9,182 bases of DNA from Lacrimispora sp. 210928-DFI.3.58 (GCF_020554865.1 NZ_JAJCIC010000071.1:1-9182); one strand, 5' to 3'; counted from the first letter of the stretch, positions 1 to 6,000 are shown. The notes: generated by a model not told the origin, from the letters alone. Numbers and translations: made by a program.

Positions 1-1
1 T

Positions 2-157
2 ATACAGCATTATCCAGATAGCCAGACTCCAATAACATCCCCCTTCTTCCTCCTGGTTTGCAGCTGTGGCTTTCGGATGTGGTCCATTTTGGGAGAGATT
101 ACGCCGTGCCCGAATTGTGGGAAGATCATGAGGAGGGAGAAACAGGATGCCAGTTAA
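2..157 (+). CDS. small zinc-ribbon protein, 3' part
   Basis: The frame is open from the left edge of the window to a TAA at 155-157, giving the last 51 residues of a gene that begins outside. It contains a C-S-C-G-F group, then about 14 residues later P-C-P-N-C-G-K, which is the pattern of a small zinc ribbon. The C-terminus is basic (K-I-M-R-R). Its stop overlaps the start of the YqaJ gene by 11 bases, and the ribosome-binding site of that gene (131-139) lies inside it, so the two are probably translationally coupled. Proteins of this kind are common in the early region of Firmicutes phages and have no settled role. The call rests on the cysteine spacing and the overlap; the real start cannot be seen. 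Confidence 0.5.
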   Translation: MQHYPDSQTPITSPFFLLVCSCGFRMWSILGEITPCPNCGKIMRREKQDAS

Positions 158-800
158 GAAGTACATATTTCCAGATCGTGAGGCCTGGTTGGAGGGCCGG
201 AAGAATCATATCGGAGGCTCCGAGGCCAGCGCCTGCGTTGGGATGAATCCATATAAGGACAACGTGACGCTCTGGGAGGAGAAGATGGGGCTGGTTATAC
301 CAGAGGATATATCTGATAAGGATTATGTCCGGTATGGGACGGCGGCAGAGTATCATCTCCGGGAATTGTTTGCCATGGACTTCCCGGAGTACCGGGTCTC
401 CTATGATGAGAACAACATGTTCCTTAATTCGGATTATCCGTGGATGCATGCCTCCTTGGACGGTGAGCTTGTGGATAACCAGGGGCGGCATGGAATTTTA
501 GAAATTAAGACCACGAACATCCTGCAGAGCATGCAACGGGAGAAGTGGCATGGCCGTATCCCGGATAATTATTTTTGCCAGGTACTTCATTACCTGGCAG
601 TAACTGGATATGATTTTGCAGTTCTAAAGGCTCAGCTGAAAAGCGAATGGGGCGGGGAGCTGCGGATTATAACGAAACATTATTTTATTGAGCGAAAGGA
701 CGTCGAGGAGGATATCAGGTATCTGGTGGAGGCGGAAAGGAAGTTCTGGGATTGCGTAACTTCCGGGAGGCGGCCTGACTTTATCCTTCCGGCGATATAG
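147..800 (+). CDS. YqaJ-family phage exonuclease (lambda-Exo-like)
   Basis: A 217-residue protein of the YqaJ viral recombinase family, PDDEXK-fold nucleases related to lambda exonuclease. Such enzymes resect double-strand ends 5' to 3' to leave single strands for an annealing protein. Visible motifs are IGGSEAS (residues 22-28), the conserved Glu in the GTAAEYH segment (about 68), Asp105 in H-A-S-L-D-G, the E-I-K triad at 119-121 and the Q-V-L-H-Y helix at 145-149. Length is usual for the family and no key residue is missing. Start ATG 147 has AGGAGGGAG upstream. The partner annealase (RecT/Bet) lies about 1.2 kb downstream on the same strand, with a DUF1351 gene between, the normal order in Firmicutes phages. 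It is probably part of one long early transcript. Confidence 0.93.
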   Translation: MPVKKYIFPDREAWLEGRKNHIGGSEASACVGMNPYKDNVTLWEEKMGLVIPEDISDKDYVRYGTAAEYHLRELFAMDFPEYRVSYDENNMFLNSDYPWMHASLDGELVDNQGRHGILEIKTTNILQSMQREKWHGRIPDNYFCQVLHYLAVTGYDFAVLKAQLKSEWGGELRIITKHYFIERKDVEEDIRYLVEAERKFWDCVTSGRRPDFILPAI

Positions 801-803
801 CAT

Positions 804-1058
804 ATGACTTTTAAAGAATCTATATCAAGAGATGCGGAAAAAAGAAAACAAAATATACAGGAATATGAGGAACAGATAAGGGAAATCAGCCTGTATATGG
901 AGGAAATGCGGGCAAGGGATATACCAGACAAGCAGTTTCTCCAGGAGTACATGGGCGACAGGAGAGAGATGTTGGAGCGGCTTAAGGATCTGGCTTTATT
1001 GACCCTTGAAAAAGATATGCGTGTATTGAAGGCGATGGAAGAAATAAGCCAGGGATAG
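804..1058 (+). CDS. small coiled-coil protein, unknown function
   Basis: An 84-residue, highly charged protein, predicted mostly helical (E-E-Q-I-R-E-I, M-E-E-M-R-A-R, L-E-R-L-K-D-L-A-L-L-T-L-E-K), with heptad-like hydrophobic spacing that suggests a coiled coil over residues 10-78. No cysteine pair, membrane segment or catalytic motif is visible. The start is three bases after the YqaJ stop; its ribosome-binding site is weak, so translation may depend on coupling with the YqaJ gene. Position between exonuclease and DUF1351 genes suggests an accessory of recombination, but that is inference only. I do not recognise the family. Confidence 0.7.
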   Translation: MTFKESISRDAEKRKQNIQEYEEQIREISLYMEEMRARDIPDKQFLQEYMGDRREMLERLKDLALLTLEKDMRVLKAMEEISQG

Positions 1059-1115
1059 TCCCTGGCCCATATCGGAAACCATTTAATAAATGCAATGGAA
1101 GGAGAAGCGGGATAT

Positions 1116-2018
1116 ATGGAATTAAAGATATACAGTCCACAGGATGAAGGATTCCTGAAAAAAATTGAATGGAATTTTGAAGAGCTGAAAGCGGAAGTGT
1201 CCGCAGCATCGCAGGAGTATGCCGTATCGGTATACACAGATGATACGATCAAGCAGGCAAAGACCGATCGGGCGAAACTGAATAAGTTCGTGGATGCCCT
1301 GAACAGTAAGCGTACAGAGATTAGAAGGCAGCTTCTGAAGCCGGACGAGCAGTTTGGGAAGGAAGTCAAGGAGCTGGCAGGCATTGTGCAGAAGGCCATC
1401 GACAACATAGACGGCCAGATCAAGGATTATGAGCGCCGCCAGAAGGAAGAGAAGACAGCGAAGATCCGCGATTTCTATGATGCAAATATCCATGATGACA
1501 TTGAGAAATACCTTCCCTTTGAACGGGTAATGAAGCCGGAGTATGCCAATGCCTCCACTAGCATGAAGTCCATCAGGGAAGAGATCCTTGCGCTGATCCA
1601 GAAGGTGTATGAGGGCCTGGCAATCCTCAACGATGTGGACAGCAAGTATGTCGGCGATATGAAACAGGTATTCCTCCGCACCTATGACATCGGTGCAGCG
1701 ATATCAGAAAGGAACCGTCTGGAGAAGGAAGAGGAGAAACGCCGGGTATTTGAAGAGGACCGGGCCCGTCAGAAGGCAGAGTGTGAGGCTAGGATGAAGG
1801 CAGAGGCAGAGCACGTGATGGCTGCCGGCAGATCAGCTGCGCCGATGCCATCTCCGGCAGCTATCCCTATTCCGAAGGAGCAGCCGGCAATAGAGACGGT
1901 CGAGGATCCAGTCAATGTAGTTGATTTCCGGGTATATGCAACCAGAGATCAACTCATGAGGCTGAAAGAGTTTTTGAAGAATAACGGCATCCGGTTTGAG
2001 CCGGTACCAAAACAGTAA
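1116..2018 (+). CDS. DUF1351 domain protein
   Basis: A 300-residue protein matching the DUF1351 pattern found between exonuclease and RecT genes in Firmicutes phages. The N-terminal half has E-L-K-I-Y-S-P, then T-D-D-T-I-K-Q-A-K-T-D-R-A-K-L-N-K-F and a long helical region with R-R-Q-L-L-K-P. A very charged helix (about residues 200-240) and a Pro/Ala-rich linker (about 242-263) follow, then a small C-terminal domain (V-V-D-F-R-V-Y-A-T-R-D-Q-L-M-R-L-K-E-F-L-K-N-N-G-I) of the kind seen at the end of phage recombination accessory proteins. I chose ATG 1116 over the in-frame ATG at 1095 because GGAAGGAG (1097-1104) sits where a ribosome-binding site for 1116 should be. The biochemical role is not known; context points to recombination or single-strand DNA handling. 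Confidence 0.85.
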   Translation: MELKIYSPQDEGFLKKIEWNFEELKAEVSAASQEYAVSVYTDDTIKQAKTDRAKLNKFVDALNSKRTEIRRQLLKPDEQFGKEVKELAGIVQKAIDNIDGQIKDYERRQKEEKTAKIRDFYDANIHDDIEKYLPFERVMKPEYANASTSMKSIREEILALIQKVYEGLAILNDVDSKYVGDMKQVFLRTYDIGAAISERNRLEKEEEKRRVFEEDRARQKAECEARMKAEAEHVMAAGRSAAPMPSPAAIPIPKEQPAIETVEDPVNVVDFRVYATRDQLMRLKEFLKNNGIRFEPVPKQ

Positions 2019-2032
2019 GGAGGAGAAGGATT

Positions 2033-2782
2033 ATGGCAGTAGGAAACAGTTTGACATCAAAGTCTGTGCAGCGGGCGGAGATTACAGAGTACATGGCAAA
2101 CGGAATGAAAGTAACTCTCACGCCAGGTACAGTAAAAAATTATTTAGTCAGCGGAGATAAAGACAGGGTATCTGATCAGGAAATAGCAATGTTTATTAAC
2201 CTTTGCCGGTTTACTGGCCTGAATCCCTGGCTGAAAGAGGCATACTGCATTAAGTATGGCAATGAGCCGGCAACGCTCGTTGTAGGCAAGGAAGCCTTTT
2301 TCAAACGGGCCGAAAGCAATGAAAATTACGATGGTATGGATGCGGGCATCATCGTTGTGGGGCTAGATGGTGAGATAGTCTACCGCAAGGGCACTCTGAA
2401 ACTGCCAGAAGAACAGATCATCGGTGGATATGCGGAGGTGTGGCGGAAGGACAGGACCCATGCCTTTCGGATCGAGGTATCCTTTGAGGAATATGCTGGA
2501 CGCAAGAAAGATGGCTCGCTCAACAGTCAGTGGGCAAAAAAGCCAGCAACCATGATCCGCAAGGTGGCGGTGGTTCAGGCACTACGAGAGGCATTTCCGC
2601 AGACATTTTCAGGAATGTACACAGCAGAAGAACAGGGGAAGGTGGAGGAAGAATACGTCCCGAATATGGCTGATATGACGTCACAAGGGCGCATCGATAT
2701 GGCACAGGCTTCAGTGCCGCAGGATGTTTCAAAGGATGCACAGCCAGTGGGTGGCAGCGCAGCGGCGGAGTTCTTTTCATAA
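2033..2782 (+). CDS. bet: RecT/Bet family single-strand annealing protein
   Basis: A 249-residue RecT/Bet annealase. These proteins form rings or filaments on the single strand left by the partner exonuclease and anneal it to complementary DNA. Family signatures are clear: F-I-N-L-C-R-F-T-G-L-N-P-W-L-K-E-A-Y (54-71), K-Y-G-N-E-P-A-T-L-V-V-G-K-E-A-F-F-K-R-A (74-93), G-G-Y-A-E-V-W-R (131-138), and W-A-K-K-P-A-T-M-I-R-K-V-A-V-V-Q-A-L-R-E-A-F-P (167-189). The C-terminal 50 residues are low-complexity and variable, as usual. The start has a strong AAGGAGGAG site (2017-2025), 14 bases after the DUF1351 stop. RecT and Bet names are used interchangeably for this branch; the N-P-W-L-K-E-A-Y pattern is closer to Bet. 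Confidence 0.93.
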   Translation: MAVGNSLTSKSVQRAEITEYMANGMKVTLTPGTVKNYLVSGDKDRVSDQEIAMFINLCRFTGLNPWLKEAYCIKYGNEPATLVVGKEAFFKRAESNENYDGMDAGIIVVGLDGEIVYRKGTLKLPEEQIIGGYAEVWRKDRTHAFRIEVSFEEYAGRKKDGSLNSQWAKKPATMIRKVAVVQALREAFPQTFSGMYTAEEQGKVEEEYVPNMADMTSQGRIDMAQASVPQDVSKDAQPVGGSAAAEFFS

Positions 2783-2812
2783 GGCATAGCATCCGGGAAA
2801 GGAGGCGATCAG

Positions 2813-2827
2813 ATGGCAATCACATAG
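2813..2827 (+). other. five-codon micro-ORF behind a near-perfect Shine-Dalgarno
   Basis: AAAGGAGGCGATC (2799-2811), one base from the full anti-16S complement, is followed by ATG at 2813, but the frame stops after Met-Ala-Ile-Thr. No other frame downstream continues as a protein before the next gene at 2959. It is either the remnant of a gene whose body was deleted or a leader that keeps ribosomes on the message. The region 2828-2899 holds nothing else I can name. Confidence 0.4.
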
Positions 2828-2899
2828 GTTAATTGGGCTTTTACCATCCATGGCAAGGATTGATATGTCACAGTATTAGAAGGCCATTGGTGTAACAAT

Positions 2900-2937
2900 A
2901 GGGGCGGCCCGTGGGAAACTCTCTGACCGCCGCCCCT
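2900..2937 (+). promoter_or_regulatory. strong GC-rich hairpin in the leader of the resolvase gene
   Basis: AGGGGCGGC (2900-2908) and GCCGCCCCT (2929-2937) form a perfect 9-bp, almost all G-C stem with a 20-nt loop. No T-run follows on + and none precedes it, so it is not a standard terminator. It stands 21 bases upstream of the chosen resolvase start. It may protect or process the mRNA, or tune translation. The role is inferred from position only. Confidence 0.5.
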
Positions 2938-2958
2938 GTCCTTAGAATGGAGAACAAT

Positions 2959-3297
2959 ATGGGAAAGATGCAGCGCGAGAAAGGCAAGCGCGGTGAGCGG
3001 GAGCTGGCAGGAATTTTGAAGGACCATGGTTATGACTGCCGGAGGGGCCAGCAGTTTTGTGGAACTGCGGGTGACGCTGATGTGATCGGCCTGCCTGGGA
3101 TCCATATAGAATGTAAGCGCGTGGAGCGGCTGAACCTTCAGGAGGCCATGGATCAGGCTGGGAGGGACGCCAGGGAAGGAGAGCTTCCGGCTGTATTCCA
3201 CCGCCGGGACCGATCAGGCTGGCTGGTGACAATGCGCCTGGAGGATTGGATCGGGCTTTACCGGGAGTGGGAAGCCGGGAGAGAGACAGAAGGGTAG
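2959..3297 (+). CDS. PDDEXK nuclease, Holliday-junction-resolvase-like
   Basis: A 112-residue protein of the phage PDDEXK type resembling archaeal Hjc resolvases. Candidate metal-site residues appear in the expected order: Glu13 in R-G-E-R-E-L-A, Asp41 in G-D-A-D-V-I-G-L, and E51-C-K53 in H-I-E-C-K-R, followed by a helix with Q-A (M-D-Q-A-G-R-D-A). The C-terminal W-L-V-T-M-R-L-E-D-W strand-helix is typical of these small enzymes. Likely job: cutting branched recombination or replication intermediates made by the upstream exonuclease and annealase. Starts at 2911 (GTG, inside the hairpin) and 2947 are possible, but only ATG 2959 has a spaced site (TGGAGA, 2948-2953). The next gene begins 12 bases after the stop. 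Exact substrate specificity cannot be read from sequence. Confidence 0.78.
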   Translation: MGKMQREKGKRGERELAGILKDHGYDCRRGQQFCGTAGDADVIGLPGIHIECKRVERLNLQEAMDQAGRDAREGELPAVFHRRDRSGWLVTMRLEDWIGLYREWEAGRETEG

Positions 3298-3309
3298 GTG
3301 ATGGCCTAC

Positions 3310-4086
3310 ATGGAAATAAATTTTCTGGCAGAGATCATAGCCTTTGAACGATGGCTCGAAACCAACTACTTACCGATCTCGTCACAGTTGTTATGGTACA
3401 AAATGATGAACCTTTTCAACAGAAGCGGGTGGAGCGAGTGGGTTATAGTAGATAACCTGAGATTGATGGCAACCATGTCAATGGGTCGAGAAGCTACACT
3501 TATTAAAGCGAGGGACGAACTCATAAAGGCTGGCCGGATTATCTACCAGAAGGGGCGCAAGGGAAGCCCTAACAAGTATAAAATGGTATATTTCACTTTC
3601 AAAAACGTAGTACAAAGCGAAGTATATCCAGTAGTACAAAGCGAAGTAAAAGAAGTAGTAAAAAGCGAAGTACAAAGCGCAGACATATATAAACAAAAAC
3701 AGAAACAAAACGAAAAGAAAGACACTAAAGTGTCCAAAGAAAAGCGCTTTACGCCCCCTTCTGTGGAGGCGGTAGCGGAGTATTGCCAAAAACGGGGCAA
3801 CAACGTGGATCCGCAGAGGTTTGTTGACTTTTACCAGGCCAAGGGCTGGATGGTAGGGAATAACCGCATGACCGATTGGCAAGCAGCTGTCCGTACCTGG
3901 GAGCAGAGGGACAAAACTAAGGATTTTGCCAGACCGGGGACCATTGGCGGGAAGGAGTTGTCCAGGAACCAGTTCCACAACTTCTCCCAGCGCGATACTG
4001 ATTATGACGCCATAGTCCTGGAGCGGGCCAGGAAGCAATTTGGAGGAGGAGAGCCAGATGGAGGAGAAAAGGGAGATGCCGGCTGA
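3310..4086 (+). CDS. phage replication initiator / replisome organizer (winged helix)
   Basis: A 258-residue protein with the layout of Firmicutes phage replisome organizers (DnaD-like). The N-terminal winged-helix domain (1-95) contains F-E-R-W-L-E-T-N, a Q-L-L-W-Y-K-M-M helix, and M-S-M-G-R-E-A-T-L-I-K-A-R-D-E-L-I-K-A-G-R-I ending in K-Y-K-M-V-Y-F. A repetitive linker (100-123, V-V-Q-S-E-V units) and a Lys/Gln-rich stretch (127-146) follow. The C-terminal domain has F-T-P-P-S-V-E-A-V-A-E-Y-C and R-F-V-D-F-Y-Q-A-K-G-W ... W-Q-A-A-V-R-T-W, the segment that in such proteins contacts the helicase loader or single strand. ATG 3310 is preferred to 3298 or 3301 because AGGTGAT (3296-3302) is spaced for it. 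The linker-coding DNA holds regular repeats that may be the phage origin. Confidence 0.82.
   Translation: MEINFLAEIIAFERWLETNYLPISSQLLWYKMMNLFNRSGWSEWVIVDNLRLMATMSMGREATLIKARDELIKAGRIIYQKGRKGSPNKYKMVYFTFKNVVQSEVYPVVQSEVKEVVKSEVQSADIYKQKQKQNEKKDTKVSKEKRFTPPSVEAVAEYCQKRGNNVDPQRFVDFYQAKGWMVGNNRMTDWQAAVRTWEQRDKTKDFARPGTIGGKELSRNQFHNFSQRDTDYDAIVLERARKQFGGGEPDGGEKGDAG
3607..3684 (+). repeat. 12/24-bp direct repeats (candidate origin iterons) inside the initiator gene
   Basis: Copies of GTAGTACAAAGCGAAGTA lie at 3607-3624 and 3631-3648, with a one-mismatch copy at 3655-3672 and a partial copy of the core from 3669. The full period is 24 bp, built of 12-bp half units with consensus G(T/A)AGTACAAAGC. 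A strongly A-rich, G-poor tract follows (3685-3745), containing the inverted repeat GACACT-AA-AGTGTC (3721-3734). Iterons plus an adjacent AT-rich stretch inside the initiator gene is how lambda and several Gram-positive phages arrange their origin. The repeats are seen; origin function is inferred. Confidence 0.6.
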
Positions 4087-4540
4087 GACTGGTGCTGCAA
4101 GTGCGCTGTGGTACCAGAATGTCAGCCTGGAGGATGCAGAAGTCTACATAGCCGCTAACCTGAAATCAGCGGTCAGGAGTGTGATCGCTGTGGGGTATTA
4201 CTTAAAATGCGTCCGTGACGGAGAGCTGTACCGGGAGGCAGGCTTTGAAAACATTTGGGATTATGCCCGTGACCGGTTTGGTTTCAGTGTGTCTACTGCC
4301 AGCCGGTACATGAGCCGCAATGACAGGTTCTCAAAGGGCGGCAACAGCCCGGTCATTGCTGAACGGTATCAGGATTTCAACAAGTCCCAGCTTCAGGAGA
4401 TGTTGTCCCTGGATGAGGAGCAGCTTGAGCAGGTCACGCCGGACATGACGGTACAGCAGATCCGGCTAAGATCCGGGCCATTCCGAAGATTACATACAAG
4501 GGATTCCTGTATATCAGGTGTCCAAACTGCGGAGAGGTGA
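4058..4540 (+). CDS. HTH DNA-binding phage protein, C-terminus replaced by frameshifted tail
   Basis: A 160-residue reading frame. Residues 1-136 look like a normal phage protein: a helical N-terminal part (V-S-L-E-D-A-E-V-Y-I-A-A-N-L-K-S-A-V-R), then an HTH region F-E-N-I-W-D-Y-A-R-D-R-F-G-F-S-V-S-T-A-S-R-Y-M (63-85) of ParB/KorB-like type, and a helix ending T-P-D-M-T-V-Q-Q-I-R. From about 137 the tail (R, S and T rich) reads DNA that in the -1 frame encodes a zinc-ribbon protein, so it is probably not native. ATG 4058 is chosen over TTG 4040 because GGAGGAGGAG (4042-4051) is correctly spaced. It overlaps the initiator gene by 29 bases. It may bind DNA at the phage origin or at regulatory sites; specificity is unknown. 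Confidence 0.7.
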   Translation: MEEKREMPAETGAASALWYQNVSLEDAEVYIAANLKSAVRSVIAVGYYLKCVRDGELYREAGFENIWDYARDRFGFSVSTASRYMSRNDRFSKGGNSPVIAERYQDFNKSQLQEMLSLDEEQLEQVTPDMTVQQIRLRSGPFRRLHTRDSCISGVQTAER

Positions 4541-4773
4541 AGGGGTATTTTACAAAGAATGAGGCTGAATACTATTTCTGCAAGAGCTGCAGAACAACCA
4601 CATATTTTGACAAGCCTCTGGTTCCTTTGCGGATTAGGTGTGAATGCGGGAAGGGGCTCAAGTATATGACTAATATGACCGATACAGCATTTGATATCAA
4701 CTGCCTTGACTGTGGGGCTCCAGTGGCGGTGAACTGGAATGAGAAGAAGGGCGAGTATGAAACAATGCGGTAA
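4537..4773 (+). CDS. zinc-ribbon protein, 5' end apparently lost
   Basis: From the only usual start codon in the frame (GTG 4537) this is 78 residues with C15-K-S-C18, C35-E-C37 and C56-L-D-C59, a two-zinc-ribbon pattern. The frame is open further upstream to 4429, and just before the GTG it reads I-R-C-P-N-C-G-E (about 4513-4536), the missing first half of the first ribbon. The meaningful protein sequence seems to begin near 4468 (K-I-R-A-I-P-K-I-T-Y-K-G-F-L-Y), where no ATG, GTG or TTG exists. The GTG at 4537 has poor ribosome-site spacing and would break the ribbon. I infer that a deletion joined this gene to the one before. The function of the intact family is unknown to me; nucleic-acid binding is likely. 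Confidence 0.6.
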   Translation: MKGYFTKNEAEYYFCKSCRTTTYFDKPLVPLRIRCECGKGLKYMTNMTDTAFDINCLDCGAPVAVNWNEKKGEYETMR

Positions 4774-4784
4774 GGAGGCAGAAC

Positions 4785-4997
4785 ATGAGAGAGATAAAGA
4801 TACCGATCGCTGCGTACGCAGAGCTGCTGGTTCACGTGACCGAAGAGATGGAAAAGGATTACCGGGACTGCGCAGCTAAAGCAGGAGTAATCGGCGGCGA
4901 TGGAAAAGACTGCGAAACATGCAGTTGGTGGGGTCAGGACATTGGGGGATACAGGTATATGCCGGCTTCTGGAACTGGAAATGGTAGGAGGATGTAG
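4785..4997 (+). CDS. small phage protein with one Cys pair, unknown function
   Basis: A 70-residue protein with a well-spaced AAGGAGG (4772-4778) before ATG 4785. The first 40 residues form a plausible helix (Y-A-E-L-L-V-H-V-T-E-E-M-E-K-D-Y); then K-D-C-E-T-C-S-W-W-G gives a CxxC pair without a visible partner pair. The last dozen residues (M-P-A-S-G-T-G-N-G-R-R-M) are low in structure, and the -1 frame at the same place reads G-F-W-N-W-K-W then stop at the next gene's ribosome site, so a small frameshift near 4950-4970 is possible. Its stop codon overlaps the region just before the start of the next gene. Confidence 0.6.
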   Translation: MREIKIPIAAYAELLVHVTEEMEKDYRDCAAKAGVIGGDGKDCETCSWWGQDIGGYRYMPASGTGNGRRM

Positions 4998-4999
4998 TG

Positions 5000-5395
5000 A
5001 TGAACCAGATTAGAACGCGGGATATGAAATTGAGCGACCATAGCATATCTCGGGCGAAATATAACGAATTGAAATACTTTTGTATGCAATACGGTGAGAA
5101 GAAGCAAAAACTTCTGGAAGGTTATGGGCTAAATGCTGTTGTGAATGATGGGATGCCGAAAAGTAGTCTTTCAGGCAATCCTACAGCGCAGGAAGCCGTC
5201 AGAAGAGCAGTAATACAGGAAGATATAGTCCTGATAGAAAAAACAGCTCAGGAGGCGAATAAGGAGCTTTATGAATGGATTCTGAAAAACGTAACGGAGG
5301 GGATTCCGTATGAATGGATGGATGTTCCGGCAGGGCGGAGGCAATTCTATGAGAGTAGGCGGTATTTTTTTTATCTGCTGGCGCAGAGGAGGTAA
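5000..5395 (+). CDS. phage protein resembling RinA/ArpU-type late regulators
   Basis: A 131-residue basic protein. It begins with a helical segment (I-S-R-A-K-Y-N-E-L-K-Y-F-C-M-Q-Y), has N-P-T-A-Q-E-A-V-R-R-A (60-70), then L-I-E-K-T-A-Q-E-A-N-K-E-L-Y-E-W-I-L-K-N-V-T-E-G-I-P-Y (78-104), and ends in a region that looks like a sigma-region-4-type helix-turn-helix (V-P-A-G-R-R-Q-F-Y-E-S-R-R-Y-F-F-Y-L-L). This layout and place, last in the replication block, fits the ArpU/RinA group that switches on packaging genes in Firmicutes phages. The family link is by pattern, not by strong motif. ATG 5000 follows AGGAGGAT (4986-4993). The gene converges on the leftward repressor gene. Confidence 0.6.
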   Translation: MNQIRTRDMKLSDHSISRAKYNELKYFCMQYGEKKQKLLEGYGLNAVVNDGMPKSSLSGNPTAQEAVRRAVIQEDIVLIEKTAQEANKELYEWILKNVTEGIPYEWMDVPAGRRQFYESRRYFFYLLAQRR

Positions 5396-5398
5396 CGA

Positions 5399-5427
5399 AA
5401 AGCCACCTACTCAGTGGTGGGTGGCTT
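5399..5427 (-). terminator. Rho-independent terminator of the repressor gene
   Basis: AAGCCACC (5400-5407) pairs with GGTGGCTT (5420-5427) around a 12-nt loop. Read leftward, the stem runs into TTTT, so it mainly terminates the repressor transcript; its stem overlaps the repressor stop codon. In the rightward direction only a weak T stretch follows, so it may also slow the early transcript. Confidence 0.7.
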
Positions 5428-5871
5428 ATCAGAGGATTCAATTATTGGAGGATAGAGAGTGCGTTCTGTAACGAATTTTGTATATGAAATTACTTGTTCT
5501 TTTAGGAGATCATATTGTTTTTTCATTAAAGGGATTGTTTCACCGAGTATTTCAATATATATTCCACCATTTCCTCCGAGAGTTACTTTATAACCTATTG
5601 AATCTAAAAATATTAATAAAGGGTCAGAATTTGTTTCTCTTAATCGAGGAAGAAAATCTTCAGAATTAATACCGTTTAATTGAATGAAAGAACAATCCAA
5701 TTGTTTTGCAATATTAAAAAGTACTTTGCGGGGGATTTCTACTTTACCAGCCTCATATTTTTGGATCGAACTTTCTGTTTTTCCAATGAGAGAAGCTAAT
5801 TGTTTTTGGGTAAGTCCTTTATACAGACGATATTTTTTTATATTATCTCCAATGGTTTTATTATTTGCCAT
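5407..5871 (-). CDS. Xre-type HTH repressor (CI-like)
   Basis: A 154-residue repressor. Residues 5-60 form an HTH_3 (Cro/CI) domain: I-G-D-N-I-K-K-Y-R, G-L-T-Q-K-Q-L-A-S-L-I-G-K-T-E-S-S-I-Q-K-Y-E-A-G-K-V-E-I-P-R-K-V-L-F-N-I-A-K-Q-L-D. The C-terminal part (80-140) is a short effector or dimerisation region (I-E-I-L-G-E-T-I-P-L-M-K-K-Q-Y-D-L-L-K-E-Q-V), lacking the Ala-Gly / Ser / Lys signature of self-cleaving LexA-type repressors. Hence release is unlikely to be by RecA-type autocleavage and may need an antirepressor, one of which lies next door. ATG at 5871 is chosen because AGGAG stands nine bases upstream; an upstream in-frame ATG at 5913 falls within the operator region. Divergent from the ribbon-helix-helix gene. 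Confidence 0.88.
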   Translation of the reverse strand: MANNKTIGDNIKKYRLYKGLTQKQLASLIGKTESSIQKYEAGKVEIPRKVLFNIAKQLDCSFIQLNGINSEDFLPRLRETNSDPLLIFLDSIGYKVTLGGNGGIYIEILGETIPLMKKQYDLLKEQVISYTKFVTERTLYPPIIESSDKPPTTE

Positions 5872-5910
5872 TACGAACCGCTCCTTTTTCTTTGAGTTTA
5901 TCACAATACG

Positions 5911-5986
5911 CAATTTAATTCAAGTTTTACTTGACACACACAATTTAATTGCATATAATCATCAATAAATACACAATTAAATTGTG
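5911..5986. promoter_or_regulatory. three repeated operators for the repressor
   Basis: Three copies of an 11-bp near-palindrome lie between the divergent genes: CAATTTAATTC (5911-5921), CAATTTAATTG (5941-5951) and CAATTAAATTG (5974-5984). The last extends to a perfect 15-bp palindrome, CACAATTAAATTGTG (5972-5986). Centres are 30 and 33 bp apart, about three helical turns. The middle copy sits between the -35 and -10 of the rightward promoter, the right copy just after its start, and the left copy upstream of the repressor gene. This is the layout of a phage switch with autoregulation. Confidence 0.82.
5931..5959 (+). promoter_or_regulatory. rightward consensus promoter of the immunity module
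   Basis: TTGACA (5931-5936), a 17-bp spacer, and TATAAT (5954-5959) form a full consensus vegetative promoter. Transcription would begin near 5966 and pass through the ribbon-helix-helix gene, the antirepressor and the 71-residue gene. Operators in its spacer and just downstream predict tight repression in the lysogen. No comparably good leftward promoter for the repressor is seen. Confidence 0.88.
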
Positions 5987-6000
5987 GGAAAGGAGAAAAC

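Noticed and set aside
680..1423. 247-codon minus-strand open frame, Ser-rich
   Set aside because: Composition is what the antisense of the coiled-coil and DUF1351 genes would give; it would overlap three supported genes.
3607..3684. CRISPR-like short repeats
   Set aside because: Repeats are in the coding frame of the initiator, with 6-bp gaps and no spacer-sized unique units.
3478..4038. 186-codon minus-strand open frame with Phe/Tyr-rich segments like membrane helices
   Set aside because: The hydrophobic stretch is the antisense of the Lys/Gln-rich linker and repeats of the initiator gene; an artefact of the A-rich tract.
4429..4540. programmed -1 frameshift making one fused HTH-zinc-ribbon protein
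   Set aside because: No X-XXY-YYZ heptamer with a downstream stem is visible in the overlap; a deletion explains it more simply.
5684..5968. plus-strand open frame across the repressor gene and operators
   Set aside because: It is antisense to the HTH domain and would run through the divergent promoter; no ribosome site.
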